A DNA stretch of 64,000 bases from Clostridiales bacterium 38-18 (GTDB lineage Bacteria > Bacillota > Clostridia > Peptostreptococcales > Acidaminobacteraceae): assembly GCA_001897605.1 (NCBI GenBank), contig MKTL01000001.1:62001-126000 (forward strand), in the 5' to 3' direction. Numbering within the stretch: position 1 is the stretch's first letter; each line of letters opens with the position of its first letter. A program made the translations under genes and the position numbers. Below, piece by piece: positions 20,014-29,828 of this stretch. The notes beneath the pieces are model-generated. The model did not search any database, had not been told where the DNA came from, and saw only the letters and a list, made by a program, of their open reading frames with translations.

Positions 20014-21300
20014 ATGAGCTACGAGATTTTAAAGAAAGAAAATAGTGAAGTGACCATTAAGGTGACTGTACCTGCTGAAGCATTTGAAAAAGCAGTTCTT
20101 GCCGCTTATAACAAAAATAAAGGCAAATTTAACGTACCAGGATTTAGAAAAGGCAAAGTGCCTAAATCAATTATTGAAAAGCAATATGGCGAAGGCGTTT
20201 TCTTTGAAGATGCAGTAAATTTATTATTACCAGAGTATTATGAAAAGGCGTTAGATGCTTTATCAATTGAGCCAGTTGCAAGACCTGATATCGATATTAC
20301 AGAAGTAGAAGCTAAAAAGGATTTGGTGTTCACAGCAGTGGTAACGGTTGCGCCAGAATTTGTTCTTGAAGGCTATAAAGGCATCGAGGTTGAAAAGATT
20401 AATGCTGAAGTAACTGACGAAATGATCGATGCTGAAATCGATAAAACTAGAAATATGAACGCAAGATTAGTATCTGTTTCTGATAGAGCAGTGCAAGATG
20501 GCGACACAGTAATCATCGACTACAAAGGCTTTGTAGGCGAAGACCAATTCCAAGGTGGTACTGCAGAGAATCAAGAATTAGTGATTGGCTCAGGTAAATT
20601 CATTCCAGGCTTTGAAGAACAACTTGTCGGTGCTAATGTCGGCGATCATGTACACGTTAATGTAACCTTCCCTGAAGTTTATCATTCAGAGGAGCTTGCT
20701 GGTAAAGATGCTGTGTTCCACGTATCGGTTAATGATATTAAGTTTAAAGAGCTTCCTGTGTTAGATGATGAGTTTGCAAAAGACGTCTCTGAATTTGATA
20801 CACTTGATGCTTATAAAGCTAGCTTAAAAGCTGACCTTGAAGTATCAGCAGCAGAAAGCGCAAAAGCAGCACAAAGAGATAAAGTAATCGACAAAGTTAC
20901 CGAGCTAATTACAGTTGAGATTCCTGAGAAGATGATCGAAGCTGAAATCGATGGCATGGTAAGAGAATTTGATCAACAATTAAAATACCAAGGCTTAAGC
21001 TTAGACCAATACGTTCAGTTTACTGGTGGTAGCTTTGATGCTTTAAAAGAGCAAATGAAACCAGATGCACTTGCTAGAGTAAAAACAAGCTTAGTCATCG
21101 AAAAAGTAATGAATCAAGAAAACATTGAAGTAACTGAAGAAGATATCGAAGCAGAACTTCAAAAAATCGCTGAGCTTCAAAAGAGAGAGCTTGAAGAAAT
21201 CAGAAAAATATTCAGCCAAGACAATTATGACTATTTAAAATCTAACTTAAAATCTAGAAAGACAGTAGACTTCCTAGTGGACAATGCAAAGTTAGTCTAG
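20014..21300 (+). CDS. tig: Trigger factor
   Basis: A ribosome-bound chaperone and peptidyl-prolyl isomerase that meets nascent chains at the exit tunnel. The 428-residue protein has the N-terminal ribosome-binding domain with the signature loop GFRKGKVPKSIIEKQYG, a central FKBP-type PPIase domain (about residues 150-245, DTVIIDYKGFVG and GSGKFIPGFEEQL) and a C-terminal helical chaperone domain. ATG 20014 follows GGGAGG. It leads a protein quality-control cluster with clpP and clpX. The order is standard for Firmicutes. Confidence 0.98.
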   Translation: MSYEILKKENSEVTIKVTVPAEAFEKAVLAAYNKNKGKFNVPGFRKGKVPKSIIEKQYGEGVFFEDAVNLLLPEYYEKALDALSIEPVARPDIDITEVEAKKDLVFTAVVTVAPEFVLEGYKGIEVEKINAEVTDEMIDAEIDKTRNMNARLVSVSDRAVQDGDTVIIDYKGFVGEDQFQGGTAENQELVIGSGKFIPGFEEQLVGANVGDHVHVNVTFPEVYHSEELAGKDAVFHVSVNDIKFKELPVLDDEFAKDVSEFDTLDAYKASLKADLEVSAAESAKAAQRDKVIDKVTELITVEIPEKMIEAEIDGMVREFDQQLKYQGLSLDQYVQFTGGSFDALKEQMKPDALARVKTSLVIEKVMNQENIEVTEEDIEAELQKIAELQKRELEEIRKIFSQDNYDYLKSNLKSRKTVDFLVDNAKLV

Positions 21301-21320
21301 TTTATTAACGGAGGTGCAAA

Positions 21321-21905
21321 ATGGCAAGTTATATCCCTTATGTTATCGAACAAACAAGTAAAGGCGAAAGATCATACGACATCTATTCGAGACTTTTAAA
21401 AGACAGGATTATTTTCATTAGTGGAGAGATTGATGACAATACTGCAAATTCAGTTGTCGCACAACTTCTTTTCCTCGAAGCTGAAAATCCTGAACAGGAT
21501 ATCAACATCTATATCAACAGTCCTGGAGGCTCAATAACAGCTGGGATGGCTATTTTTGACACCATGGAATATATCAAACCAGATGTATCGACGATTTGTA
21601 TCGGTATGGCAGCGAGTATGGGTGCTTTCCTACTTGCTGCTGGTGCAAAAGGTAAAAGATACGCTTTACCAAATGCAGAGGTTATGATTCATCAACCACT
21701 TGGTGGTGCTAGAGGTCAAGCTTCTGATATCAAAATTCAAGCGGACCGTATCTTAAAAATGCGTCAAGATTTAAACCGAATTCTCAGCGAAAAAACTGGG
21801 AAGCCATATGAACAAATCGAAAAAGATACAGATAGAGATTTCTTTATGACAGCGGAAGAAGCGGTAGAATATGGCCTTATTGACAAGGTTTTTGTCAAAA
21901 GATAA
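21321..21905 (+). CDS. clpP: ATP-dependent Clp protease proteolytic subunit
   Basis: ClpP forms the tetradecameric serine-protease chamber that works with ClpX. The 194-residue product has normal length and all catalytic landmarks: the active-site Ser in [14 protein letters not shown], His in [11 protein letters not shown] and Asp in the DTDRDFFM region. It begins with [23 protein letters not shown]-like residues typical of the mature enzyme. GGAGGTG precedes the ATG. It lies 20 bases after tig and 26 bases before clpX, implying co-transcription. Confidence 0.98.
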   Translation: MASYIPYVIEQTSKGERSYDIYSRLLKDRIIFISGEIDDNTANSVVAQLLFLEAENPEQDINIYINSPGGSITAGMAIFDTMEYIKPDVSTICIGMAASMGAFLLAAGAKGKRYALPNAEVMIHQPLGGARGQASDIKIQADRILKMRQDLNRILSEKTGKPYEQIEKDTDRDFFMTAEEAVEYGLIDKVFVKR

Positions 21906-21931
21906 TTCAAACGTAAGAAATGAGGTAATCA

Positions 21932-23218
21932 ATGGATAAACCTACATTAAAATGTTCTTTTTGTGGGAAAAGTCAGGAGCAGGTTAAGCGTTTAATTGCA
22001 GGTCCAAACGTCTATATATGCGACGAATGTATTGAGCTTTGCAATGAAATTCTTGAAGAAGAGCTTTCGATTTACAAAAAGGAAGATACGGACGAATGGT
22101 CTTTGGAGTCTTTACCAAAACCTTCTGAGATTAAAGATATACTAGATTCGTATGTTATCGGACAGGAAAAGGCAAAAAGAACACTCGCCGTTGCGATGTA
22201 CAATCATTACAAAAGAATACAAAATGAGACCGATGAGGATGACGTTGAGCTTCAAAAGAGTAATATTCTTCTAATTGGGCCAACTGGCTCTGGAAAGACA
22301 CTTTTGGCTCAAACCTTAGCTAAAATCCTTGATGTTCCATTTGCCATCGCCGATGCGACTGCACTGACTGAAGCAGGTTATGTTGGTGAGGATGTGGAAA
22401 ATATCATATTAAAATTGGTTCAAGCAGCAGATTATGATATAGAACGTGCACAAAAGGGTATCATCTATATCGATGAGATTGATAAAATTACTAGAAAATC
22501 TGAAAATCCTTCTATTACAAGGGACGTTTCAGGTGAAGGGGTGCAGCAAGCGCTTCTTAAAATCATTGAAGGAACCGTTGCCAATGTTCCGCCTCAGGGT
22601 GGACGTAAACACCCCCATCAAGAGTTCTTACAGGTAGATACAACTAATATTTTGTTTATCTGCGGTGGCGCTTTTGATGGTATGGGTTCGATCATCAGTT
22701 CAAGAATAGGTGAGAAAGCCATGGGATTTGGTGCTGCAGTTCAAAGCAAGAAGGATATTCCACTCGGTGAATTATTTGATAAAATTGAGCCTAAGGACTT
22801 GCTCAAATTTGGACTTATTCCTGAGTTTGTAGGTCGTGTACCAATCGTCGTATCCCTTCATGAGCTTGATCACGATGCGCTCGTAAGAATCCTTAAGGAG
22901 CCTAAGAACGCAATTGTGAAGCAATATCAAAAAATGTTGAAACTTGACAGTGTCGAACTTGAATTTGAGGACGATGCGTTGACTGAAGTTGCAAAAATGG
23001 CAATAGAAAGAAAAACAGGTGCTCGAGGTTTGAGATCGATTCTTGAAAGCATAATGATGGAAATCATGTATGAAATTCCTTCACGTGACGATATCAAGAA
23101 ATGCATTGTTACTAAGGAAACCATCAGAAACCATCAATTGCCAACCCTTGTGTTGTTTGATTCAAAGAAGGAAGCTTCTAAGAAGGAAACCTCGAAGGGT
23201 AAAGAAAGTGTATCCTAA
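21932..23218 (+). CDS. clpX: ATP-dependent Clp protease ATP-binding subunit ClpX
   Basis: The AAA+ unfoldase that delivers substrates to ClpP. The 428-residue product has the N-terminal zinc domain with [11 protein letters not shown] and [10 protein letters not shown], Walker A GPTGSGKT, Walker B YIDEIDKI and the sensor-2 region [10 protein letters not shown]. The C-terminus is unusual only in a short Lys/Ser-rich tail ([17 protein letters not shown]). GAGGT precedes the ATG. A hairpin terminator begins immediately after the stop codon, separating it from lon. Confidence 0.98.
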   Translation: MDKPTLKCSFCGKSQEQVKRLIAGPNVYICDECIELCNEILEEELSIYKKEDTDEWSLESLPKPSEIKDILDSYVIGQEKAKRTLAVAMYNHYKRIQNETDEDDVELQKSNILLIGPTGSGKTLLAQTLAKILDVPFAIADATALTEAGYVGEDVENIILKLVQAADYDIERAQKGIIYIDEIDKITRKSENPSITRDVSGEGVQQALLKIIEGTVANVPPQGGRKHPHQEFLQVDTTNILFICGGAFDGMGSIISSRIGEKAMGFGAAVQSKKDIPLGELFDKIEPKDLLKFGLIPEFVGRVPIVVSLHELDHDALVRILKEPKNAIVKQYQKMLKLDSVELEFEDDALTEVAKMAIERKTGARGLRSILESIMMEIMYEIPSRDDIKKCIVTKETIRNHQLPTLVLFDSKKEASKKETSKGKESVS

Positions 23219-23240
23219 AACGAGCGAAAGCTCGTTTTTT
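23217..23240 (+). terminator. Terminator between clpX and lon
   Basis: A perfect 9-bp stem (AAAACGAGC / GCTCGTTTT) with a GAAA tetraloop runs into a T tract, directly after the clpX stop. Confidence 0.93.
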
Positions 23241-23309
23241 GATTAATTCACTACCACGTTAACGTTTCAACCTGTTTTTCACATGTATATATAATAGAGA
23301 GGTGAAATC

Positions 23310-25640
23310 ATGGAACAAGAGAGCAAAGTCATCAATATTCCTTTGATTCCGCTAAGAGGTCTGTCCATATTTCCTTATATGGTCTTGCACTTCGATGTGG
23401 GTCGAAAAAAATCCATAAAAGCGCTTGAAGCAGCTATGGCAAAGGACCAACGTATTTTCCTAACGACGCAATTTGATATAGACAATGATTCGCCTGAATC
23501 TACTGACTTCTACAAGGTCGGTACAATTTGTAAGATCAAGCAAATGTTAAAATTACCTGGCGATGCAATTCGCGTTCTCGTCGAGGGGATTCAGCGTGCT
23601 GAGGTAAATGAAATAGTAGAAGAAACACCTTATTTCAGAGTGGATGTCAACATTTTTGAGGATGATACAACTGTTGATAAGGAAACTAGTGCGCTTATGA
23701 GGAGCAATGTCTCAGCATTTGAACGATACATTGCGACGACCAATCGCGTTAGTGCTGATGTGATTCTATCGATTACTGCTATCGATGAACCAGGTAGACT
23801 TGCAGATACAATCGCTGCTCAACTGACACTTAAAACAGACCAAAAGCAAGAATTAATCAATGCAATAGACGTTAAGCTTCGTTTAGAGCAGCTTTATAAG
23901 ATTCTTCTTACAGAAGTAGAAATTCTTGAAGTTGAAAAAAATATCAATGATAAAGTAAAAAGCCAAATTAATAAATCTCAAAAAGAATACTATTTGAGAG
24001 AACAGATAAAAGCAATTAGAGATGAGCTTGGCGAAGAAGATGCACAGGAAGATGAAATTGAAGAAATGCGTCAAAAGCTTAAAAAGCTGAAGCTTTCCAA
24101 GAAGATAGACAAAAAAGTAACTGCTGAAATCGATCGTTATTCGAGATTGTCGCCTTCTTCTGCTGAAAGTGGTGTAATACGAAGCTATGTTAACTGGATT
24201 TTAGATTTACCTTGGCGCAAAGAGACAAAGGATCAAATTGATTTGGTTAATGCACAAGCGATTCTCGATGAGGATCATTTTGGACTTGAGAGCGTAAAAG
24301 AACGCGTGGTTGAATACCTCGCTGTAAGAGATTTAACACAGAGCATGAAGGGTCCGATCATTTGTCTTGTTGGCCCTCCTGGAGTAGGTAAAACCTCAAT
24401 TGCGAAGTCTATTGCACGATCACTCGGTAGAGAGTTTGTGAGAATGTCTTTAGGTGGGGTTCGTGACGAAGCTGAAATTAGAGGGCATCGCCGTACTTAT
24501 ATCGGCGCTATCCCTGGCCGAATCATAAACGGTATCAAAGAAGCGGGTACTAAGAATCCAGTCTTTTTATTCGATGAGATCGATAAGCTTTCAAGTGATT
24601 TTAGAGGTGATCCTGCTTCAGCACTTTTAGAGGTATTAGACCCTGAGCAAAACAAAGAGTTTACAGATCATTATCTTGAGGTTCCATTTGATCTGTCTAA
24701 GGTTATGTTTGTAACGACAGCCAACTCTCTCAATACGATTCCAAGGCCACTTTTAGACCGTATGGAGGTCATTCAAGTTTCTGGTTATACGGAGTATGAA
24801 AAGCTTAACATCGCTAAAAAATACTTGGTACCAAAGAAAATGGAAGAGCATGGTTTGCAAAAGAGCTGTCTTTCAGTTTCTGATGAAGGCTTATATGAAA
24901 TTATCAGAAAGTATACGAGAGAATCCGGTGTTCGTGAGCTTGAAAGAAAGATTGCAGATCTATCTAGAAAAGCAGCTGTAAGAATCGTTAAGGGCGAAGT
25001 GAAATCAGTTCGAGTAACGGATAAAAATTTAGATAAGTACTTAGGGAAATCAAGGTATCATTATGATTTAATCGCTGAAGAGGATCAAGTGGGCATCGTA
25101 ACCGGTCTAGCTTGGACTGCAGTTGGAGGTGATACGCTTTCAATTGAAGTAAATACGATGAAGGGCAAAGGCAAGCTTCAATTAACAGGTCAACTTGGCG
25201 ATGTTATGAAGGAGTCTGCACAAGCAGGTCTTTCTTATATAAGAACCGTTGCAAGTACCTATGGTATTGAAGAGAACTTCCACGAAACCATAGATTTACA
25301 CGTGCATATACCTGAAGGCGCTATTCCAAAGGATGGTCCATCTGCTGGTATCACTATGGCTACTGCTATGATATCAGCATTGGCTGAAATTCCGGTGAAT
25401 CGTTTTGTTGCAATGACTGGTGAGATCACATTAAGAGGCCGTGTATTACCGATCGGTGGCTTTAAAGAAAAAGCATTGGCTGCAAAAAGAGCGGGCATTA
25501 AAAAGATACTCTTCCCATTTGATAATTTAAAAGATCTAGAGGATATTCCAGAAACCGTTAAGAAGGAAATTGAGTTTATAGCGGTTAAAACCATGGATGA
25601 GGTTCTTGAGCACGCCTTGGTTAGAGAGGAAAGTAAATGA
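23310..25640 (+). CDS. lon: ATP-dependent protease Lon
   Basis: Cytoplasmic homo-oligomeric AAA+ protease degrading misfolded and regulatory proteins. The 776-residue product has the N-terminal LON substrate-binding domain (about residues 8-200), a coiled region, the AAA+ module with Walker [10 protein letters not shown] and Walker [10 protein letters not shown], and the protease domain with catalytic Ser in [10 protein letters not shown] and Lys in [18 protein letters not shown] precedes the ATG. A TATAAT at 23290-23295 is too close to the start for a normal leader. The perfect 10-bp palindrome ACGTTAACGT lies at 23256-23265. The stop overlaps ysxC by 4 bases, the classic Firmicutes lon-ysxC arrangement. 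Confidence 0.98.
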   Translation: MEQESKVINIPLIPLRGLSIFPYMVLHFDVGRKKSIKALEAAMAKDQRIFLTTQFDIDNDSPESTDFYKVGTICKIKQMLKLPGDAIRVLVEGIQRAEVNEIVEETPYFRVDVNIFEDDTTVDKETSALMRSNVSAFERYIATTNRVSADVILSITAIDEPGRLADTIAAQLTLKTDQKQELINAIDVKLRLEQLYKILLTEVEILEVEKNINDKVKSQINKSQKEYYLREQIKAIRDELGEEDAQEDEIEEMRQKLKKLKLSKKIDKKVTAEIDRYSRLSPSSAESGVIRSYVNWILDLPWRKETKDQIDLVNAQAILDEDHFGLESVKERVVEYLAVRDLTQSMKGPIICLVGPPGVGKTSIAKSIARSLGREFVRMSLGGVRDEAEIRGHRRTYIGAIPGRIINGIKEAGTKNPVFLFDEIDKLSSDFRGDPASALLEVLDPEQNKEFTDHYLEVPFDLSKVMFVTTANSLNTIPRPLLDRMEVIQVSGYTEYEKLNIAKKYLVPKKMEEHGLQKSCLSVSDEGLYEIIRKYTRESGVRELERKIADLSRKAAVRIVKGEVKSVRVTDKNLDKYLGKSRYHYDLIAEEDQVGIVTGLAWTAVGGDTLSIEVNTMKGKGKLQLTGQLGDVMKESAQAGLSYIRTVASTYGIEENFHETIDLHVHIPEGAIPKDGPSAGITMATAMISALAEIPVNRFVAMTGEITLRGRVLPIGGFKEKALAAKRAGIKKILFPFDNLKDLEDIPETVKKEIEFIAVKTMDEVLEHALVREESK

Positions 25641-26284
25641 AGATAAAGAATAGCTCCTTTGTGATAAGTGCAGTTTCAAAAACACAGTACCCAGAAGACC
25701 AATTGCCTGAATTTGCTTTTGCAGGTAGATCTAATGTGGGAAAATCCTCGTTGATTAATATGCTGTTGGGGAGAAAGGGACTTGCTAAAACCAGCTCGAC
25801 GCCAGGTAAGACTCAATTGGTTAATTTTTATGACATCGATGGAATTTTCAGATTTGTCGATTTACCGGGTTATGGCTTTGCAAAGGTATCCAAGACACAA
25901 AAGGCAGGATGGGGGAAGATTATTGAGACGTATCTTCACAATAGAGAGACGCTGCTAGAGGTATTTCAGCTCGTCGATATTAGACATACCCCTTCTGCTG
26001 AAGATATTCAGATGTACAACTGGATTCAAACCGCAGGCTTTAATGGCATTGTCATCGCGACAAAAGCAGATAAGTTAAATAAAAACCAAATTCAAAAGCA
26101 GCTTTCAGTCATTAGAAAAACACTGGGAATGGAAAAGGATGCTGTCATTTTACCGATTTCATCTCAAACGCGAGATGGCAAATACGAGTTTTGGGATATG
26201 ATTAATGAATTGTTCGAAGCAAATGAAATCGAAATTTTCATGGAAAGACAGGACGGCAGTAATAAACTATTAAATAATGAGTGA
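25637..26284 (+). CDS. ysxC: Ribosome biogenesis GTP-binding protein YsxC/EngB
   Basis: A 215-residue GTPase of the EngB/YihA family needed for 50S subunit assembly. GTPase motifs are G1 [10 protein letters not shown], switch-I T in SSTPGKTQ, G3 DLPGYGFAK and G4 ATKADK, with the SSQT region near the end. The ATG overlaps the lon stop as ATGA. The cyclophilin gene follows after 11 bases. The C-terminal tail after ELFEAN is slightly longer than in many relatives. Confidence 0.96.
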   Translation: MKIKNSSFVISAVSKTQYPEDQLPEFAFAGRSNVGKSSLINMLLGRKGLAKTSSTPGKTQLVNFYDIDGIFRFVDLPGYGFAKVSKTQKAGWGKIIETYLHNRETLLEVFQLVDIRHTPSAEDIQMYNWIQTAGFNGIVIATKADKLNKNQIQKQLSVIRKTLGMEKDAVILPISSQTRDGKYEFWDMINELFEANEIEIFMERQDGSNKLLNNE

Positions 26285-26295
26285 GGAGAATAAAA

Positions 26296-26817
26296 ATGGC
26301 TCAAAATCCAATCGTTACGATTACAATGGTAGGCGGAAAACAAATGCAAGTTGAGCTTTACCCAGAAGTCGCACCAAATACAGTTAATAATTTTATCAGC
26401 CTTGTAAAACAAGGATACTATGATGGTTTGATATTCCATAGAGTCATCAAAGGTTTTATGATTCAAGGTGGTTGCCCAAATGGCAATGGTATGGGTGGTC
26501 CAGGCTATGGTATTAAAGGCGAGTTCTTAATCAATGGCGTTCAAAATAATATGAAGCATACAAAAGGTGTGCTTTCAATGGCAAGAGCTCAAAATCCTAA
26601 CTCTGCTGGGTCACAATTCTTTATCATGCATCAAAATTCGCCTCATTTAGATGGGCAATACGCTGCATTTGGTAAAATTATCGAAGGTCAGGAGATCGTT
26701 GATGAAATTGCTGAAGTAAAGACGACTCATTCTGATCGTCCTCTTGAGGAACAAAAAATTGAAACCATGGTGGTTGATACCTTTGGAGTAGAATACCCTG
26801 AACCAGAAAAAATGTAG
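26296..26817 (+). CDS. Cyclophilin-type peptidyl-prolyl cis-trans isomerase
   Basis: A 173-residue cytoplasmic PPIase (no signal peptide) that accelerates proline isomerisation. Active-site residues are visible as FHRVIKGFMIQGG (Arg and Phe), SAGSQFFIM and HLDGQYAAFGKII. ATG 26296 was chosen because GAGGAGA lies at 26283-26289; an in-frame GTG at 26281 overlaps the previous stop and lacks such a site. It closes the tig-clp-lon quality-control region and is followed by a hairpin. Confidence 0.94.
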   Translation: MAQNPIVTITMVGGKQMQVELYPEVAPNTVNNFISLVKQGYYDGLIFHRVIKGFMIQGGCPNGNGMGGPGYGIKGEFLINGVQNNMKHTKGVLSMARAQNPNSAGSQFFIMHQNSPHLDGQYAAFGKIIEGQEIVDEIAEVKTTHSDRPLEEQKIETMVVDTFGVEYPEPEKM

Positions 26818-26839
26818 GAAGCAATATCAGACAATAAAT

Positions 26840-26870
26840 AAGGCTATTTCACATCAGTGAAATAGCCTTT
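26840..26870 (+). terminator. Bidirectional terminator between the cyclophilin gene and the minus-strand block
   Basis: A perfect 13-bp stem (AAGGCTATTTCAC / GTGAAATAGCCTT) with an ATCA loop is flanked by A-rich sequence on the left and T-rich sequence on the right, so it can end transcripts from both convergent directions. Confidence 0.9.
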
Positions 26871-26903
26871 CTATTTGGTAGGGTCTTTTGGTATTTAATA
26901 GGT

Positions 26904-27206
26904 CTAGACGTACTTATCAAAGTTGATGCCCTTTCCCATAAACTGCTTAAGCTCGCTTAAGGTCTTAGCGGACTGCTGCATCTGTGAGGCTCTTGCATCA
27001 CTGAGCTTTTGAAGCTGACCACCCGTCTCCTTTTTTGCTTGTATGGATTTACTATCTGTCGCTTGCTGAAGTGCCTGCTGAATATTATTCTTCTCAGCAG
27101 ACTTCTCCTTTTCGATTATACGATCAAGCGCTGTCGTTTTTGTAGGCATACTATTATAGTTTTTCCATAAATCACTTGCACTGGAACTTAATCCTACTGC
27201 TCCCAT
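26904..27206 (-). CDS. Small hydrophilic coiled-coil-like protein of unknown function
   Basis: I do not recognise this 100-residue protein. It is charged and Gln/Ser/Lys-rich, without Cys or a membrane segment, and probably largely helical (KSAEKNNIQQALQQATD, QLQKLSDARASQMQQSAKTL). Support for its reality comes from a strong AAGGAGG six bases before the ATG on the minus strand, full use of the gap between lysA and the bidirectional terminator, and ordinary codon use. It could be co-transcribed with lysA or start from its own promoter in the 98-base gap. Confidence 0.65.
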   Translation of the reverse strand: MGAVGLSSSASDLWKNYNSMPTKTTALDRIIEKEKSAEKNNIQQALQQATDSKSIQAKKETGGQLQKLSDARASQMQQSAKTLSELKQFMGKGINFDKYV

Positions 27207-27304
27207 AATGCCTCCTTTCTCATTTCTGAAAGGTTATTCCTGCTTGTTTATATATGCCCACTTTCTGAATATTTAATCAACAAAATGATACACATATCCA
27301 CTGC

Positions 27305-28582
27305 TTATAGTTCTCTAGAAATCATTTCTTCGTAGGTTTGTCCCCTAACGATTAACTTGGGTTCACCTTCACTTATAACGACTACAGGTGGTATCGGAAG
27401 CTTGTTGTAATTGTTTGCCATTGAGTAACCGTAAGCACCTGTAGAGAATACAGCCAAAATGTCACCTGCCTCAGCAGGGGGGAGTTGAAGAGATTTTATT
27501 AATATGTCAGTGGACTCGCAGCACTTTCCGCTAATATCCACCACCTCAGTCGCATTCAAATCAGCTTTATTTGCAAGGAGTGCTGTATATCTAGCTCCGT
27601 ACAAGCCAGGGCGAATGTTATCGGTCATGCCACCATCGACAGATAAATAGGTCTTTATTTCTGGAATTTCTTTAATCGTACCGATGCTGTATAGCTGAAT
27701 GCCTGCTTCACCGACGATAAATCGTCCTGGTTCCATTGAAACGTGAGGTCTATCGATGTTGTTGGCCTCACAGAATTCGGTGAGGCGAGCCATTATTGGG
27801 TCAACAAAATCGCTAATCCCTAGTGGCTGATCTGCTTCGGTGTACTTGACGCCAAAGCCACCCCCAAAGTTGAAATCCTCAATGGTGTGATTAAACTTCA
27901 TTTTTGTGGTGAGCATTAGTTCTAAAATGACTTCAAGAGCGGATAGATGTGTTTGAGTTTCGTGAAGCTGAGACCCAACATGAAAGTGGAAGCCTAAGAA
28001 ATTAAGGACCTCTGAATGAATCGCTTTTTCTATAAGTGGAAATAAAATCATCTCGTTGAGTGGAATACCGAATTTAGAGTCTTTTTTGCCTGTGGAGATA
28101 TAATCATGTGTATTTGCAGAAACATTTGGCGTTATGCGAAAAAGAATATTAGCGCTGCGCCCCATTTGCTTACAAATTTGCTCTAAAGTAAAAAATTCAC
28201 TCACACTATCGACGACAAATCGATTGACACCGTAGTTGAGAGCTAGCTTAATTTCTTCGATGGATTTGTTATTTCCATTAAATTCAATTCGATTTGCGGG
28301 GAAGTTGACACTCATGGCAGTATAGAGCTCACCACCACTCACAACATCTAACCAAAACCCCTCTTGATCGAGTAGACGACAAATATACTTCGTACAAAAC
28401 GCTTTGCATGCAAACGCAGCGTGTGAATTTTCATATTTACTAAGAAAAGCATTTTTAATCTCTTTTAAATTTGCTAGTATTTTATCTTCTGAATAAACAT
28501 ACAGCGGTGTTCCAAATTGATTAGCCAATTCTACAGTTGAAACACCATCCATATAAAGGTTATGATTTTTGATTTCAAACAT
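27305..28582 (-). CDS. lysA: Diaminopimelate decarboxylase
   Basis: A 425-residue fold-III PLP enzyme that decarboxylates meso-diaminopimelate to L-lysine, the last step of lysine synthesis. The PLP-binding Lys is in AAFACKAFC (the family's K-A pattern), and FHFHVGSQLHE, NFGGGFGVKY, EPGRFIVGEAG and the C-terminal CCESTDIL and GAYGYSMANNYN segments follow in order. The minus-strand ATG is preceded by AGAGGAG. No lysine riboswitch is recognisable in the 151-base upstream gap. Confidence 0.96.
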   Translation of the reverse strand: MFEIKNHNLYMDGVSTVELANQFGTPLYVYSEDKILANLKEIKNAFLSKYENSHAAFACKAFCTKYICRLLDQEGFWLDVVSGGELYTAMSVNFPANRIEFNGNNKSIEEIKLALNYGVNRFVVDSVSEFFTLEQICKQMGRSANILFRITPNVSANTHDYISTGKKDSKFGIPLNEMILFPLIEKAIHSEVLNFLGFHFHVGSQLHETQTHLSALEVILELMLTTKMKFNHTIEDFNFGGGFGVKYTEADQPLGISDFVDPIMARLTEFCEANNIDRPHVSMEPGRFIVGEAGIQLYSIGTIKEIPEIKTYLSVDGGMTDNIRPGLYGARYTALLANKADLNATEVVDISGKCCESTDILIKSLQLPPAEAGDILAVFSTGAYGYSMANNYNKLPIPPVVVISEGEPKLIVRGQTYEEMISREL

Positions 28583-28693
28583 AAAGATGCTCCTCTTTCA
28601 ATTAATTTAGTCCTATTGTAACACAATATAAAAAAAATGATAGTCCGTTTGAAAGACAAACATTTGTTAAAAAATTATCAATTCAGCATAATA

Positions 28694-28716
28694 GAAAAGC
28701 CTTTGTCTCCAAAGGC
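28694..28716 (-). terminator. Terminator after fba (minus strand)
   Basis: On the minus strand GCCTTTG and CAAAGGC form a 7-bp stem around GAGA, followed by TTTTCTATT. It lies between fba and lysA. Confidence 0.85.
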
Positions 28717-28733
28717 CTGACTATTAGCATTTT

Positions 28734-29669
28734 TTATTTTTGATTGCTACCTAATACGTTAACAATTTTGTGTTTAACCATACCGTAGATAGCTTCTCTA
28801 GCAGGAGCTAAATATTTTCTTGGATCAAAGTTTGCTGGATCTAAAGCAAATTGCTTACGGATAGTTCCAGTCAAAGCTAATCTCAAGTCTGAGTCGATGT
28901 TAATTTTGCAGATACCATATCTTGCTGATTCTCTTAATTGATCTTCAGGACAACCTTTAGCATCTACTAATTGACCACCGTATTCGTTACACATTTCAAC
29001 ATACTCAGGAATAACTGAAGAAGCACCGTGAAGTACTAATGGGAATCCTGGAAGTAGGTCAGAGATAACTTTTAATCTTTCAAGGTCAAGCTTTGGATCT
29101 GAATCAGCAGCAAATTTATATGCGCCATGGCTTGTACCAATAGCGATTGCTAATGAGTCACAACCAGTTCTTGTTACGAAATCCACTGCTTGTTGAGGAT
29201 CGGTATAAGTAGCATCTTCAGCAGATACGTTAACCGCATCTTCAATACCAGCTAATCTACCTAACTCAGCTTCAACAACGACACCTTTAGAGTGTGCGTA
29301 TTCAACGACTTTTTTAGTTAGTGCTACGTTTTCTTCGTATGAATGGTGTGAACCATCAATCATAACAGAAGTAAAACCGTCGTCGATACATTGTTTACAG
29401 ATTTCGAAGTCATCACCGTGGTCAAGGTGAAGCGCGATATCAAGCTCTGGATGCTCAATTAAAGCAGCTTCTACTAATTTTTTCAAGTAAACTGGGCTTG
29501 CATATTTTCTTGCACCTGCAGATACTTGAAGGATCAATGGTGATTTTGTTTCAGCAGCAGCTTTTACGATACCTTGGATAATTTCCATGTTGTTTACGTT
29601 AAATGCGCCAACTGCATATCCGCCTTCATAGGCTTTTTTAAACATTTCTTTAGTGGTTACTAATGGCAC
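28734..29669 (-). CDS. fba: Class II fructose-1,6-bisphosphate aldolase
   Basis: A zinc-dependent aldolase interconverting fructose-1,6-bisphosphate with the two triose phosphates of glycolysis. The 311-residue form has the family's normal length. Zinc ligands and active-site motifs include ALHLDHGDDFE, MIDGSHH, EAELGRLAG, IGTSHGAYK and VLHGASS. GTG 29669 was chosen on the minus strand: AAGGAG lies 8 bases upstream and the protein then begins with the conserved PLVTTKEMFKKA. An earlier ATG in frame would add 30 unrelated residues. A dyad overlaps the putative -10 region about 80 bases upstream. Confidence 0.96.
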   Translation of the reverse strand: MPLVTTKEMFKKAYEGGYAVGAFNVNNMEIIQGIVKAAAETKSPLILQVSAGARKYASPVYLKKLVEAALIEHPELDIALHLDHGDDFEICKQCIDDGFTSVMIDGSHHSYEENVALTKKVVEYAHSKGVVVEAELGRLAGIEDAVNVSAEDATYTDPQQAVDFVTRTGCDSLAIAIGTSHGAYKFAADSDPKLDLERLKVISDLLPGFPLVLHGASSVIPEYVEMCNEYGGQLVDAKGCPEDQLRESARYGICKINIDSDLRLALTGTIRKQFALDPANFDPRKYLAPAREAIYGMVKHKIVNVLGSNQK

Positions 29670-29734
29670 TCGAATCACTCCTTTTAATATATGGATTAAG
29701 TGCAAATCTTGATAACAACCTATTAACAATGCCC

Positions 29735-29758
29735 TGCTATATATGATATTATATAGCA
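29735..29758 (-). promoter_or_regulatory. Dyad overlapping the likely -10 of fba
   Basis: TGCTATATA and TATATAGCA flank a 6-base spacer as a perfect inverted repeat. On the minus strand it contains TATAAT (plus-strand bases 29748-29753), a plausible -10 for fba, so it may be an operator. No convincing -35 is visible. Confidence 0.4.
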
Positions 29759-29828
29759 TGTAATTTGAATTTACTAGTTTTAAAATGAAAAAAGATTGTG
29801 AATATCCCGCAGGGATGAGGAGCGACCC

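Noticed and set aside
23290-23295. TATAAT just before lon
   Set aside because: It lies 14 bases before the start codon, so the predicted transcript start falls inside the ribosome binding site; no good -35 is present.
28583-28733. Lysine riboswitch upstream of lysA
   Set aside because: The 151-base gap is too short for a typical L-box and holds only the fba terminator and A/T-rich sequence.
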